64,000 nt of DNA. Origin: Pseudoflavonifractor sp. An184. Lineage in GTDB: Bacteria; Bacillota; Clostridia; Oscillospirales; Oscillospiraceae. The first letter of the stretch is position 1. Each line of letters begins with the position of its first letter. The notes below the pieces were generated by a model. That model was not told the origin of the DNA. It searched no databases and saw nothing but the letters and a program-made list of their open reading frames with translations. The DNA lies in NCBI RefSeq assembly GCF_002160305.1, contig NZ_NFKI01000001.1:1-64000 (forward strand), written 5' to 3'. Of the stretch, positions 39,249-46,609 are shown in pieces. The position numbers and the translations under genes were made by a program.

Positions 39249-40064
39249 ATGAAACAACATCAAAAGCAACAAAAAATAATCCGACTCGGCACCCACGGCG
39301 AGGACTACGGAAGCTGGATGTCTAACCCGGTTTTTTACATGATCGGTGGGCTGTTGACCCTGTCGGCGGTGCTGGCAGCGCTATCCTTTTCCATGTTTCA
39401 TATTGCCGCGCTCGGCATCCTGTTCTCTGTTGCCGCAGCGGCGCTGCTTGCCCTGCTGATCTGGTGTGCATGGATACGGAAACAGTACGCTTTCGGCGGC
39501 GGAGGAATGATGGAGCGGGTCCATCAGGTCGTCCTCTCCCATCTGGATTTTGACGGGCAGGGACAACTTCTGGAGGTTGGATGCGGCTCCGGCGCACTGA
39601 GCATACGGGCGGCTCTCACCTGGCCGGACGCCCAAATCACCGGCATGGACTATTGGGGTGTGGCCTACGGCTATGGTCAGGCCATGTGCGAGAAAAATGC
39701 CGAGAGCGAGGGCGTCGGCTTCAGGTGTGCGTTCCGGCACGGGGATGCCAACAAGCTGGATTTCCCTGATGAGAGTTTCGACGCCGTGGTGAGCAACTAT
39801 GTCTACCACAATGTAATGGGTGCGGACAAGCAGGCTCTGCTGTTGGAGACCCTGCGGGTGCTGAAAAAGGGCGGCGTCTTTGCGCTCAACGATGACATGA
39901 AGCCAAAAATGTACGGGGACATGGATGCCTTTGTCCAAAAGCTGCGGGACATGGGCTATGAGGACGTGCGCCTCATCGACACGGCCACGGAGGTCTTCGG
40001 CTCCCGCCGGCGGGCGGGCATGATGATGCTGGGCGACTCCCGGATGCTGGTGGGGCGGAAGTAA
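39249..40064 (+). CDS. Membrane-anchored class I SAM methyltransferase (paralogue of 22121)
   Basis: The protein has 271 residues from the ATG at 39249, 8 bp after AGGAGA; an ATG at 39240 overlaps that site. Two hydrophobic segments (about 27-50 and 52-72) are followed by LLEVGCGSGALSIRAALTWP, GMDYWG, GDANKLDFPDESFDAVVSNYVYHNVMGADK, LKKGG and a C-terminus ending MLVGRK. The paralogue at 22121 has matching segments and ends LLVGRK. Both anchored enzymes lie in DtxR-box operons, suggesting that they act on the same class of compound near the membrane. Confidence 0.83.
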   Translation: MKQHQKQQKIIRLGTHGEDYGSWMSNPVFYMIGGLLTLSAVLAALSFSMFHIAALGILFSVAAAALLALLIWCAWIRKQYAFGGGGMMERVHQVVLSHLDFDGQGQLLEVGCGSGALSIRAALTWPDAQITGMDYWGVAYGYGQAMCEKNAESEGVGFRCAFRHGDANKLDFPDESFDAVVSNYVYHNVMGADKQALLLETLRVLKKGGVFALNDDMKPKMYGDMDAFVQKLRDMGYEDVRLIDTATEVFGSRRRAGMMMLGDSRMLVGRK

Positions 40065-40078
40065 GACGGAGGTTTGTC

Positions 40079-40738
40079 ATGACCTATACATATTGTGAAA
40101 GGCTGATGTGGGCTGCCATCGCTCCTGCCGCATTTCGGTATCTGGCAAGGCAGGAGTTGGGATGGGATATTTCTGCGTTGAAGCAGCTCTCTAAGCAGAT
40201 TTACCGGCAAATGGTATCCCGTACCCCGGATATTGGCTCCATGATGGAAAACCCGTTGCGGGTCTGCCTGACTGGTGGAATTCTATGGCTGTCTATCTAT
40301 AAGGCGGCAGAAGAAAAAATGAGTGAAAAGCGCTTTGAGGGCATGGTAAGTGCCAGTATGCGTTCTCCTCTGGTTGTGGCTGCCTTCCGGGGCAAAGCCA
40401 AGACTGCATTTACTTTGAAGGCTCAATATAAGCGAGCAGCGACTGCATCTTTGGCGGATGCAGATAGGAACCCCTTTCAGTGGAATACCGAGGTCATCTT
40501 CGGCCGGGATGCAGAGGAATATACGATCCTTTACCACCAGTGCGGTCTGTGTGCCCTGGGCCGACAGGAGGGCCTTCCTCATCTGGTTCCCTATCTATGC
40601 GCTCTGGACACGATGTCCGTCGACTGGATGGGTGGGCGGCTCTACCGTACCAAAACACTGGCTACCGGCGGAGACTGTTGTGACTTTTATATCTGCAAAA
40701 AGGGTTCCCGTTGGGACAAAGAACGGCAGGGAAAATAG
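40079..40738 (+). CDS. L-2-amino-thiazoline-4-carboxylic acid hydrolase-like protein
   Basis: The protein has 219 residues. The C-terminal half (NPFQWNTEVIFGRDAEEYTILYHQCGLCALGRQEGLPHLVPYLCALDTMSVDWMGGRLYRTKTLATGGDCCDFYI) matches the ATC-hydrolase family signature of Cys-containing EY...C.LC, LD, and RT.TLA.GG..CDF motifs. The named enzyme opens a thiazoline ring to give S-carbamoyl-cysteine, but most family members are uncharacterised. Thiazoline rings occur in siderophores such as yersiniabactin and pyochelin, so cleavage of such a ring is an attractive but unproven idea here. GGAGG precedes the ATG. It follows the anchored methyltransferase by 14 bp. Confidence 0.78.
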   Translation: MTYTYCERLMWAAIAPAAFRYLARQELGWDISALKQLSKQIYRQMVSRTPDIGSMMENPLRVCLTGGILWLSIYKAAEEKMSEKRFEGMVSASMRSPLVVAAFRGKAKTAFTLKAQYKRAATASLADADRNPFQWNTEVIFGRDAEEYTILYHQCGLCALGRQEGLPHLVPYLCALDTMSVDWMGGRLYRTKTLATGGDCCDFYICKKGSRWDKERQGK

Positions 40739-40753
40739 AAAGAGGAAGATTTG

Positions 40754-41011
40754 ATGACGCTTGCGGAGTTTCGCCGGGCCTATCTCACCGCCACTACCGT
40801 AAAGGAGGGATTCCGCCGCCTCTACGGTCTGCCGGTCCACACCTGGCTGCGCCAGCGGCGGATGGAACGGGCGGCAGAGTTGCTGCACACGCCCGAACTA
40901 AGTCTGGAAGGCGTGGCCAAAGCGGTAGGTTACAGCAGTGTCAGTCAATTTATCGCTGCTTTCAGGCAGCAATATGGGCTGACACCGGGCCAGTATCGCA
41001 AAAATGTCTAA
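40754..41011 (+). CDS. Stand-alone AraC-type HTH protein (truncated or minimal)
   Basis: The protein has 85 residues from the ATG at 40754. It is only a double-HTH domain: TVKEGFRRLYGLPVHTWLRQRRMERAAELLHTPELSLEGVAKAVGYSSVSQFIAAFRQQYGLTPGQYRKN. The N-terminal ligand domain of AraC regulators is absent and no remnant is visible upstream, where the previous gene ends 15 bp away. It may be a natural minimal regulator (as in MarA/SoxS, which are ~100-130 residues) or a degraded gene. It has a good GAGGAAG ribosome site, which favours expression. Confidence 0.75.
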   Translation: MTLAEFRRAYLTATTVKEGFRRLYGLPVHTWLRQRRMERAAELLHTPELSLEGVAKAVGYSSVSQFIAAFRQQYGLTPGQYRKNV

Positions 41012-41058
41012 ACAGGCAACTATTTGACCGATTCAGAGATGTGCTTGAGAAGGATATC

Positions 41059-41067
41059 TGCTATACT
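41059..41067 (+). promoter_or_regulatory. Extended -10 promoter upstream of the metal ATPase operon
   Basis: TGCTATACT provides an extended -10 with no good -35 at 17 bp. The 103-bp gap 41012-41114 otherwise holds only a loose box-like sequence (TTAAATACGCTAAG), which I did not accept as a DtxR-type box. Confidence 0.5.
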
Positions 41068-41114
41068 ACTTAAATACGCTAAGAGCTAAGCTTGTTTCCG
41101 GGGAGGAGATCTTG

Positions 41115-41195
41115 ATGAAACAGCATCGCTTCTGGGCCTGGGGCGCCGTGATCTGCATGGTCATGGTGATGATCACAGGCTACAAACGCAAATAA
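41115..41195 (+). CDS. 26-residue membrane peptide
   Basis: The ATG at 41115 follows GGGGAGGAGAT. The product starts MKQHRFWAWGAVICMVMVM and ends GYKRK: a single hydrophobic helix with basic ends. Comparable tiny peptides accompany DUF6110/P-type ATPase loci in Clostridia, to my recollection under a DUF name (possibly DUF6219); I am not certain of the number. It may be a small subunit or regulator of the metal ATPase encoded 350 bp downstream. Confidence 0.6.
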   Translation: MKQHRFWAWGAVICMVMVMITGYKRK

Positions 41196-41222
41196 GTACA
41201 TAGCAGAAAGGAAGAAACCCTC

Positions 41223-41486
41223 ATGATGAAACACTATGTCAGACTAGCCTGCTTCGTGGGCGGCGCCCTGTTTGGCTCCGTCGGCGTAAAGCTGCTTGCC
41301 AGCAAGGACGCCAAGAAGGCCTATACCCACATTACCGCCGCCGGCCTGCGGATGAAGGACAGCGTAATGGAGACCGTTACCTCTGTCCAAGAGAACGCCG
41401 CCGACATTCTGGCCGCCGCCAAGGACATCAACGAGGCCCGGGCCGCCAAGGAAGCCGAGGCTCAGGTAGAGGGCCAGGAGGCCTGA
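41223..41486 (+). CDS. DUF6110-family protein
   Basis: The protein has 87 residues. An N-terminal hydrophobic segment (YVRLACFVGGALFGSVGVKLL, about 5-25) is followed by an Ala-rich amphipathic helix (SVQENAADILAAAKDINEARAAKEAEAQ) that could form a coiled coil. It matches DUF6110, which usually lies beside heavy-metal P-type ATPases, as here. The ATG follows AGAAAGGAAG. A terminator separates it from the ATPase gene. Confidence 0.78.
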   Translation: MMKHYVRLACFVGGALFGSVGVKLLASKDAKKAYTHITAAGLRMKDSVMETVTSVQENAADILAAAKDINEARAAKEAEAQVEGQEA

Positions 41487-41498
41487 AAAACTGCGGAA

Positions 41499-41524
41499 GG
41501 GAGCCGGGAACCGGCTCCCTTTTT
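41499..41524 (+). terminator. Terminator or attenuator between DUF6110 and the metal ATPase
   Basis: GGGAGCCGG-GAA-CCGGCTCCC followed by TTTTT is a strong intrinsic terminator only 20 bp before the ATPase start. No separate ATPase promoter is obvious in the remaining bases, so ATPase expression may depend on read-through. Confidence 0.88.
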
Positions 41525-41543
41525 CCATAAGGAGAGATTTTTG

Positions 41544-43652
41544 ATGCGAGCGACCATCGTACACGAGAGCCGGGGCCGGATGCGCCTGCGGCTGAGGCAG
41601 AAAACTATGTCCCTCCGCCAAGCGGACCTGATGGAGACCTGGCTGAAGGCCCAACCCTGGACGAAAGAGGCGGTCGTCCACGAGCGCACCGGCTGCGTCA
41701 TTGTGACCTATGCGGGGGAGCGGGAGACTGTCCTCTCCGCCATCGGCGGCTTCACCTGGGCCTGGGCAGAGGGGGCGGTTACCCTTCCCAGCCACAGCAC
41801 TCGGGCGCTGAACCGGGAATTTCAGGAGAAGCTGGTGGGCAAGGTGCTGATGAAGGGGGCCGCCGCCCTGTTCCTGCCCGCCCCTCTGCGGATCGCCCGG
41901 GTAGTCTGGCACATGGTCCCCTTCCTCCGCAAGGGGCTCCGATGCTTGGGGGGGCGGAAAATCAAGGTGGAACTGCTGGATGCCCTGTCCATCGGCATCT
42001 CCGTCTGCCGCCGGGACTTTGGAACCGCCGGCACCGTTATGTTCCTGCTGGAGATCGGCGAGCTGCTGGAGGACTGGACGAGGAAGAAGTCTGTGGCCGA
42101 CCTGGCTGAGAGCCTGTCCCTCCATGTGGACCGGGTGTGGCTGAAAACAGAGGCCGGGGAGGTGCTTACCCCAATCGGACAAATTAGCCCCGGCGACCGG
42201 GTGGTGATCCGGGCCGGGGGCGTCATCCCCCTGGACGGCGTGGTGGCGGAAGGAGATGTCACCGTCAACCAGGCCTCCCTCACCGGCGAGTCCGTCCCCG
42301 TGGCCAAACACCCAGGCGGCACGGTGTACGCCGGTACCGTGGTAGAGGAGGGCGAGTGTGTTCTGGAGGTGAAACAGGCCTCCGGCCAGGGCCGCTACGA
42401 CCAGATCGTGGAGATGATCCAGCGGTCAGAGCAGATGAAGTCTGGCGCTGAGGCCAAGGCGTCCAGTCTGGCGGATAAGCTGGTTCCCTACACCTTCGCC
42501 GGGAGCCTGCTGAGTCTGGCCCTCACCCGAAACGTGACCCGGGCCCTGTCGGTGCTCATGGTGGACTTCTCCTGCGCCCTGAAGCTGGCCATGCCCCTGG
42601 CGGTGCTCTCCGCCATGCGGGAGGCGGGACGGGAGCACATCACCGTCAAAGGCGGCAAATTCTTGGAGGCGGTGGCCAAAGCGGACACCATCGTCTTTGA
42701 CAAGACCGGCACCCTCACCCACGCCTGCCCCCGGGTGGCGAAGGTCGTCCCCTTCAATGGAAAAGAGGAGGCGGAGATGCTGCGCCTTGCCGCCTGCCTG
42801 GAGGAGCACTTCCCCCACTCCATGGCCAACGCCGTGGTGGAGGAGGCCCGCCGCCGGGGGCTGAACCACGAGGAGCGCCACGCCAAGGTGGAATACCTGG
42901 TGGCCCACGGCATCGCCAGTTCGGTGGACGGGGAGCAGGTGTGCATCGGCAGCGCCCACTTCATCTTTGAGGATGAAAAGGGGACCATCCCGGAGGGCGA
43001 ACAGGCCAAGTTTGATGCCCTGCCCCCGGAGTATTCCCAGCTCTATCTTGCCATCGACGGGGTGCTCTCCGCCGTGCTCTGCATCTCCGATCCCCTGCGG
43101 GAGGAGGCGAAGGATGTGCTCTCCACTCTGCGGGACTTGGGAGTGAAAAACGCTGTTATGCTCACCGGGGACAGCCCCCGCACCGCCGCTGCCATTGCCA
43201 AGGAATTGGGAGTAGACGACTTCCGAGCCGGAGTGCTCCCGGCAGACAAGGCGGATTATGTGGCCGCCCTTCGGCGGGAAGGGCACACCGTCCTCATGGT
43301 GGGGGACGGCATCAACGACTCCCCGGCTCTCTCCGAGGCGGATGCGGGTATCGCAATCAGTGACGGGGCGGCTATCGCCCGGGAGATCGCCGACATCACC
43401 ATCGCCGCCGACAGCCTGTGGGAGCTGGTGCGCCTGCGGCAGCTGGCCATGGCCCTGATGAACCGCATCCAGAACAACTACCGCTTTGTCATCGGCTTCA
43501 ACGGGGCCCTCATCGGCCTGGGCATAGTGGGTATCCTGCCTCCGGCCACCTCCGCCATGCTACATAACCTGTCCACTCTTGGAGTAAGCCTTCACAGCAT
43601 GAGCGCACTACCGGTAGCCGGTCAGGCGACAAAGGTGCTGAAGGATCTGTAA
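41544..43652 (+). CDS. P-type (P1B) heavy-metal-transporting ATPase
   Basis: The protein has 702 residues from the ATG at 41544. The N-terminal ~75 residues look like a degenerate HMA fold without CxxC. The actuator motif TGES is near 247, the phosphorylation motif DKTGT near 386, and the hinge GDGINDSPAL near 588. The membrane motif before the P-domain reads VDFSCALKLAMP, so the usual CPC/CPx is replaced by SCA. This makes Cu+/Zn2+ export less certain and Mn/Fe-type or other specificity possible. It exports (or in rare cases imports) a metal across the cytoplasmic membrane using ATP. It follows the 26-residue peptide and DUF6110. Confidence 0.92.
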   Translation: MRATIVHESRGRMRLRLRQKTMSLRQADLMETWLKAQPWTKEAVVHERTGCVIVTYAGERETVLSAIGGFTWAWAEGAVTLPSHSTRALNREFQEKLVGKVLMKGAAALFLPAPLRIARVVWHMVPFLRKGLRCLGGRKIKVELLDALSIGISVCRRDFGTAGTVMFLLEIGELLEDWTRKKSVADLAESLSLHVDRVWLKTEAGEVLTPIGQISPGDRVVIRAGGVIPLDGVVAEGDVTVNQASLTGESVPVAKHPGGTVYAGTVVEEGECVLEVKQASGQGRYDQIVEMIQRSEQMKSGAEAKASSLADKLVPYTFAGSLLSLALTRNVTRALSVLMVDFSCALKLAMPLAVLSAMREAGREHITVKGGKFLEAVAKADTIVFDKTGTLTHACPRVAKVVPFNGKEEAEMLRLAACLEEHFPHSMANAVVEEARRRGLNHEERHAKVEYLVAHGIASSVDGEQVCIGSAHFIFEDEKGTIPEGEQAKFDALPPEYSQLYLAIDGVLSAVLCISDPLREEAKDVLSTLRDLGVKNAVMLTGDSPRTAAAIAKELGVDDFRAGVLPADKADYVAALRREGHTVLMVGDGINDSPALSEADAGIAISDGAAIAREIADITIAADSLWELVRLRQLAMALMNRIQNNYRFVIGFNGALIGLGIVGILPPATSAMLHNLSTLGVSLHSMSALPVAGQATKVLKDL

Positions 43653-43709
43653 AGTTCGGAAGATCCCGCATGAGTTTATTTCCATCATCGACTGAACGGA
43701 GGGTTGAAT

Positions 43710-43940
43710 ATGAAGAAGGAAATATTCTATCTGATTGGCGCCGTGGCCGGTGCACTGCTGGTGTTGCTGGCAGTACCGCTGGGAAACGCCTATATTGGAA
43801 ATTATCTTTCGGTTTATGGTGGGATGGACACCCAGAGCTATGTACTGCTTATGCAGAGCGCGGTAACGGGCTTTCAGATCCTGGGCGGTGTTCTTCTGGG
43901 ACTCTTCGGCGCGGCGTATCTTTTCCGGCGCAAACCGTAA
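43710..43940 (+). CDS. Small two-helix membrane protein, unknown family
   Basis: The protein has 76 residues. The ATG at 43710 is spaced 6 bp from GGAGGG; a TTG at 43704 touches that site. Two hydrophobic segments (about 5-25 and 46-70) flank a polar loop, YIGNYLSVYGGMDTQSY. It ends LFRRKP. No family is recognised. It lies 57 bp after the ATPase and is followed by a terminator, so it may end that operon. Confidence 0.65.
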   Translation: MKKEIFYLIGAVAGALLVLLAVPLGNAYIGNYLSVYGGMDTQSYVLLMQSAVTGFQILGGVLLGLFGAAYLFRRKP

Positions 43941-43958
43941 GCAACGATTTTATTCTCG

Positions 43959-43992
43959 AATGCCCCGGCGTGCAGTTGTACGCCGGGGCATT
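43959..43992 (+). terminator. Terminator after the small membrane protein
   Basis: AATGCCCCGGCGT and ACGCCGGGGCATT form a long stem followed by TCTC. It ends the metal ATPase region before the next tetR promoter. Confidence 0.85.
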
Positions 43993-44054
43993 TCTCATCG
44001 TGCTCTTTGGGGAATTTCCTTCCATGTGCTCCGTGGAGAATTTCCTTCCACCTC

Positions 44055-44108
44055 TTGACAAATGGATCCGACAGCTATACTATAGCATTGTTATATAACG
44101 CTGCTATA
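44055..44108 (+). promoter_or_regulatory. Promoter and TetR-type operator of the 44123 gene
   Basis: TTGACA (44055-44060), a 17-bp spacer and TACTAT (44078-44083) are followed by an inverted repeat TATAGCA (44081-44087) / TGCTATA (44102-44108) around a central TTATATAA. It overlaps the -10 and the start region, as expected for autorepression. Confidence 0.72.
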
Positions 44109-44122
44109 AGGAGGCTGCCACA

Positions 44123-44740
44123 ATGGAAGAGAACACTCCCACCACATTGGAAAGGATCCAGGAGGCGGCCATGACCGAATTTCTGGACAAGGGCTTTCTG
44201 GGGGCCTCCCTGCGGCAGATCGTGAAGAACGCCGGGGTGACCACAGGAGCGCTCTATGGGTATTTTTCCAGCAAGGAGGCCTTATTCGCCTCCATTGTGG
44301 AGCCCCACGCCGCCGCCCTCATGGGCCGGTTCATGGAAGCCCAGACCTCCTTCGCCGAGCTTCCTGAGGAGGAACAGGCAAACAGCATGGGTGAGAAGTC
44401 CGGGCAATATGTGAATTGGATGGTGGACTACATCTGCCAGCACCGACAGCCGGTCAAGTTGCTTCTCTGCCGGGCGGAGGGTACCAGTTATGAGCACTTC
44501 GTCCACAACATGGTGGAGCAGGAGGTAGACTACACCCTTCGGTATATGGATGTCCTTCGCCATCTGGGGCTGGATGTTCCGGAGCTGAGCCGCTCCCTAT
44601 GCCATATTATTGCCAGCGGGATGTTCAACGGCCTTTTTGAGATCGTGGTCCACGATATGCCCAGGGAGCAGGCACTGCGGGATGTGGAACAGTTCCGAAG
44701 CTTCTACACCGGCGGATGGCTGAAATTGATGGGGGGATGA
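44123..44740 (+). CDS. TetR/AcrR-family regulator of ABC pair 4
   Basis: The protein has 205 residues. The HTH ASLRQIVKNAGVTTGALYGYFSSKEALF (about 29-57) is preceded by EFLDKGFLG, which nearly repeats EFLSKGFLD of the 15912 protein. The C-terminal MFNGLFEIVVHDMPREQALRDVEQFRSFYTGGWLKLM parallels LFNGIFETVRHDMPREKALRYMASLRDFYSAGWFKLL of the 52326 protein. It stands 22 bp before box 10 and the ABC pair, repeating the tetR-box-ABC-ABC order. The ATG follows AAGGAGG. Confidence 0.88.
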   Translation: MEENTPTTLERIQEAAMTEFLDKGFLGASLRQIVKNAGVTTGALYGYFSSKEALFASIVEPHAAALMGRFMEAQTSFAELPEEEQANSMGEKSGQYVNWMVDYICQHRQPVKLLLCRAEGTSYEHFVHNMVEQEVDYTLRYMDVLRHLGLDVPELSRSLCHIIASGMFNGLFEIVVHDMPREQALRDVEQFRSFYTGGWLKLMGG

Positions 44741-44761
44741 TCCCTGTCTTTTTTGATATTG

Positions 44762-44779
44762 AGTTAGCAATAACTAACT
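44762..44779 (+). promoter_or_regulatory. Box 10: DtxR-type box upstream of ABC pair 4
   Basis: AGTTAG-CAATAA-CTAACT has perfect symmetric arms and ends 20 bp before the ABC start. The -35/-10 is not convincing; GATATT (44755-44760) is a possible -10. Confidence 0.85.
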
Positions 44780-44799
44780 TAGAAGGAGGAGGTTTTTCC

Positions 44800-46593
44800 A
44801 TGAAACAGAAGAAAAAGAGCGATGTGGCTGCCCTGCTGGACTACGCGGGGAGCCACAGAGGGCTGACCTTTCTGGGCCTGGCCCTGTCGGGGGTGTCCAT
44901 GGTGCTGAGCATGGCACCATATATCTGCATCTGGCTGGCAGCCAGGGACCTGATCGCCGTGGCGCCGGACTGGACGGCGGCCCAGAGCGTTACCCGGTAC
45001 GGCTGGCTGGCCTTCGGAACTGCGTTCGGAGGGATCGTGCTGTACTTCGGCGGACTCATGTGTACCCACCTGGCGGCTTTCCGCACGGCGGCCAACATCC
45101 GCAAGCAGGGCGTGGCCCATGTGATGAACGCCCCTCTGGGCTGGTTCGACGCCAACGCCTCCGGCCTCATCCGGGGACGGCTGGACGCGGCGGCGGCCGA
45201 CACCGAGACCCTGCTGGCCCACAATCTGGCAGACATCGTGGGTACCATCACCCTGTTTATTGCCATGCTGGTGCTGATGTTCGTCTTTGACTGGCGGATG
45301 GGCTGCGCCTGCCTGCTGGCGGCGGTGATCTCCATCCTCACCATGTTCGCCATGATGGGGGGCAAGAACGCCCAGATCATGGCGGAGTACCAGGCGGCCC
45401 AGGACCGCATGACCAAGGCGGGCACCGAGTATGTCCGGGGCATCCCGGTGGTGAAGATCTTCCAGCAGACGGTGTATTCCTTCAAGGCGTTTCAGCAGGC
45501 CATTGAGGAGTACAGCGCCAAGGCCGAGCACTATCAGGCGGACGTGTGCCGGACGCCCCAGTCCATCAACCTGAGCGTCACCGAGGGGGCCTTCGTGTTC
45601 CTGGTTCCGGCGGCCCTGTTCCTGGCCCCGGGAGCCCTGGCCACCGGGAGCTTTGCCGGGTTCGTGACAGACTTCGCCTTTTACGCGGTGTTCTCCGCCA
45701 TCATCTCCACGGCGCTGGCCCGGATCATGTTCGCCTCCTCCGGCATCATGCTGGCCGGCACCGCCCTGGGCCGCATCCGCATGGTCATGGAGGCCCCGGA
45801 GCTGAAAGCACCAGAGCGCCCCAGGGCGCCTCAGGGCAGCCGGGTAGAGTTCCGGGACGTGAGCTTCACCTACGACGGGGCAGAGACGCCCGCTCTCAGC
45901 CATGTGTCTTTTACAGTAGAGCCGGGACAGACCGTGGCCCTGGTGGGCCCCTCCGGCGGCGGCAAAACCACCGCCGCCAGCCTGATCCCCCGGTTCTGGG
46001 ACGTGTCCTCCGGCGCGGTGCTTGTGGGCGGCGTGGATGTGCGGGACATGGACCCCCACGCGCTCATGGATCAGATTGCCTTTGTGTTCCAGAACAGCCG
46101 GCTGTTCAAGACCTCCATCCTGGAGAACGTCCGGGCCGCAAGGCCAGAGGCCACCCGGGAGCAGGTGCTCGCCGCCCTCATGGCCGCCCAGTGCGGAGAC
46201 ATTCTGGAAAAGCTGCCAAAGGGCATGGACACTGTGATCGGTACAGAGGGCACCTACCTCTCCGGCGGAGAGCAGCAGCGGGTGGCCCTGGCCAGGGCCA
46301 TCTTGAAAGACGCCCCCATCGTGGTGCTGGACGAGGCCACCGCCTTTGCCGACCCGGAGAACGAGGCCCTGATTCAGAAGGCCTTTGCCCAACTGACGAA
46401 GGGCCGCACGGTCATCATGATCGCCCACCGCCTGTCCACCGTGGTGGGGGCGGACAGGATCCTCGTCATGGACCAGGGGCGCATAGTGGAACAGGGCACG
46501 CACGAGGAGTTGACTGCCGCCGGCGGGCTGTATGCCAGGATGTGGGCGGACTACAACCGGGCGGTCCAGTGGAAGATCACCAGCGAACGGTGA
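44800..46593 (+). CDS. ABC transporter, fused membrane and ATPase domains (pair 4, subunit A)
   Basis: The protein has 597 residues from the ATG at 44800 (MKQKKKSDVAALLDYAGSHRG) behind AAGGAGGAGG; the frame to 44716 overlaps tetR and box 10 and is rejected. Six membrane segments are followed by GPSGGGKTT, LSGGEQQRVALARAIL, IVVLDEATAFADPEN and IAHRLS. The start resembles the pair 1 A subunit (MKQKKVNRVALLLHWAGEQKA), so pairs 1 and 4 are the closest relatives among the five. Confidence 0.87.
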   Translation: MKQKKKSDVAALLDYAGSHRGLTFLGLALSGVSMVLSMAPYICIWLAARDLIAVAPDWTAAQSVTRYGWLAFGTAFGGIVLYFGGLMCTHLAAFRTAANIRKQGVAHVMNAPLGWFDANASGLIRGRLDAAAADTETLLAHNLADIVGTITLFIAMLVLMFVFDWRMGCACLLAAVISILTMFAMMGGKNAQIMAEYQAAQDRMTKAGTEYVRGIPVVKIFQQTVYSFKAFQQAIEEYSAKAEHYQADVCRTPQSINLSVTEGAFVFLVPAALFLAPGALATGSFAGFVTDFAFYAVFSAIISTALARIMFASSGIMLAGTALGRIRMVMEAPELKAPERPRAPQGSRVEFRDVSFTYDGAETPALSHVSFTVEPGQTVALVGPSGGGKTTAASLIPRFWDVSSGAVLVGGVDVRDMDPHALMDQIAFVFQNSRLFKTSILENVRAARPEATREQVLAALMAAQCGDILEKLPKGMDTVIGTEGTYLSGGEQQRVALARAILKDAPIVVLDEATAFADPENEALIQKAFAQLTKGRTVIMIAHRLSTVVGADRILVMDQGRIVEQGTHEELTAAGGLYARMWADYNRAVQWKITSER

Positions 46594-46609
46594 GAAAGGG
46601 GGAAGGGAA

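Noticed and set aside
41069-41082. TTAAATACGCTAAG as a fourteenth DtxR-type box before the 26-residue peptide
   Set aside because: Both arms depart from GGTTAG/CTAACC and the symmetry is poor. Read-through from box 9 is at least as likely.
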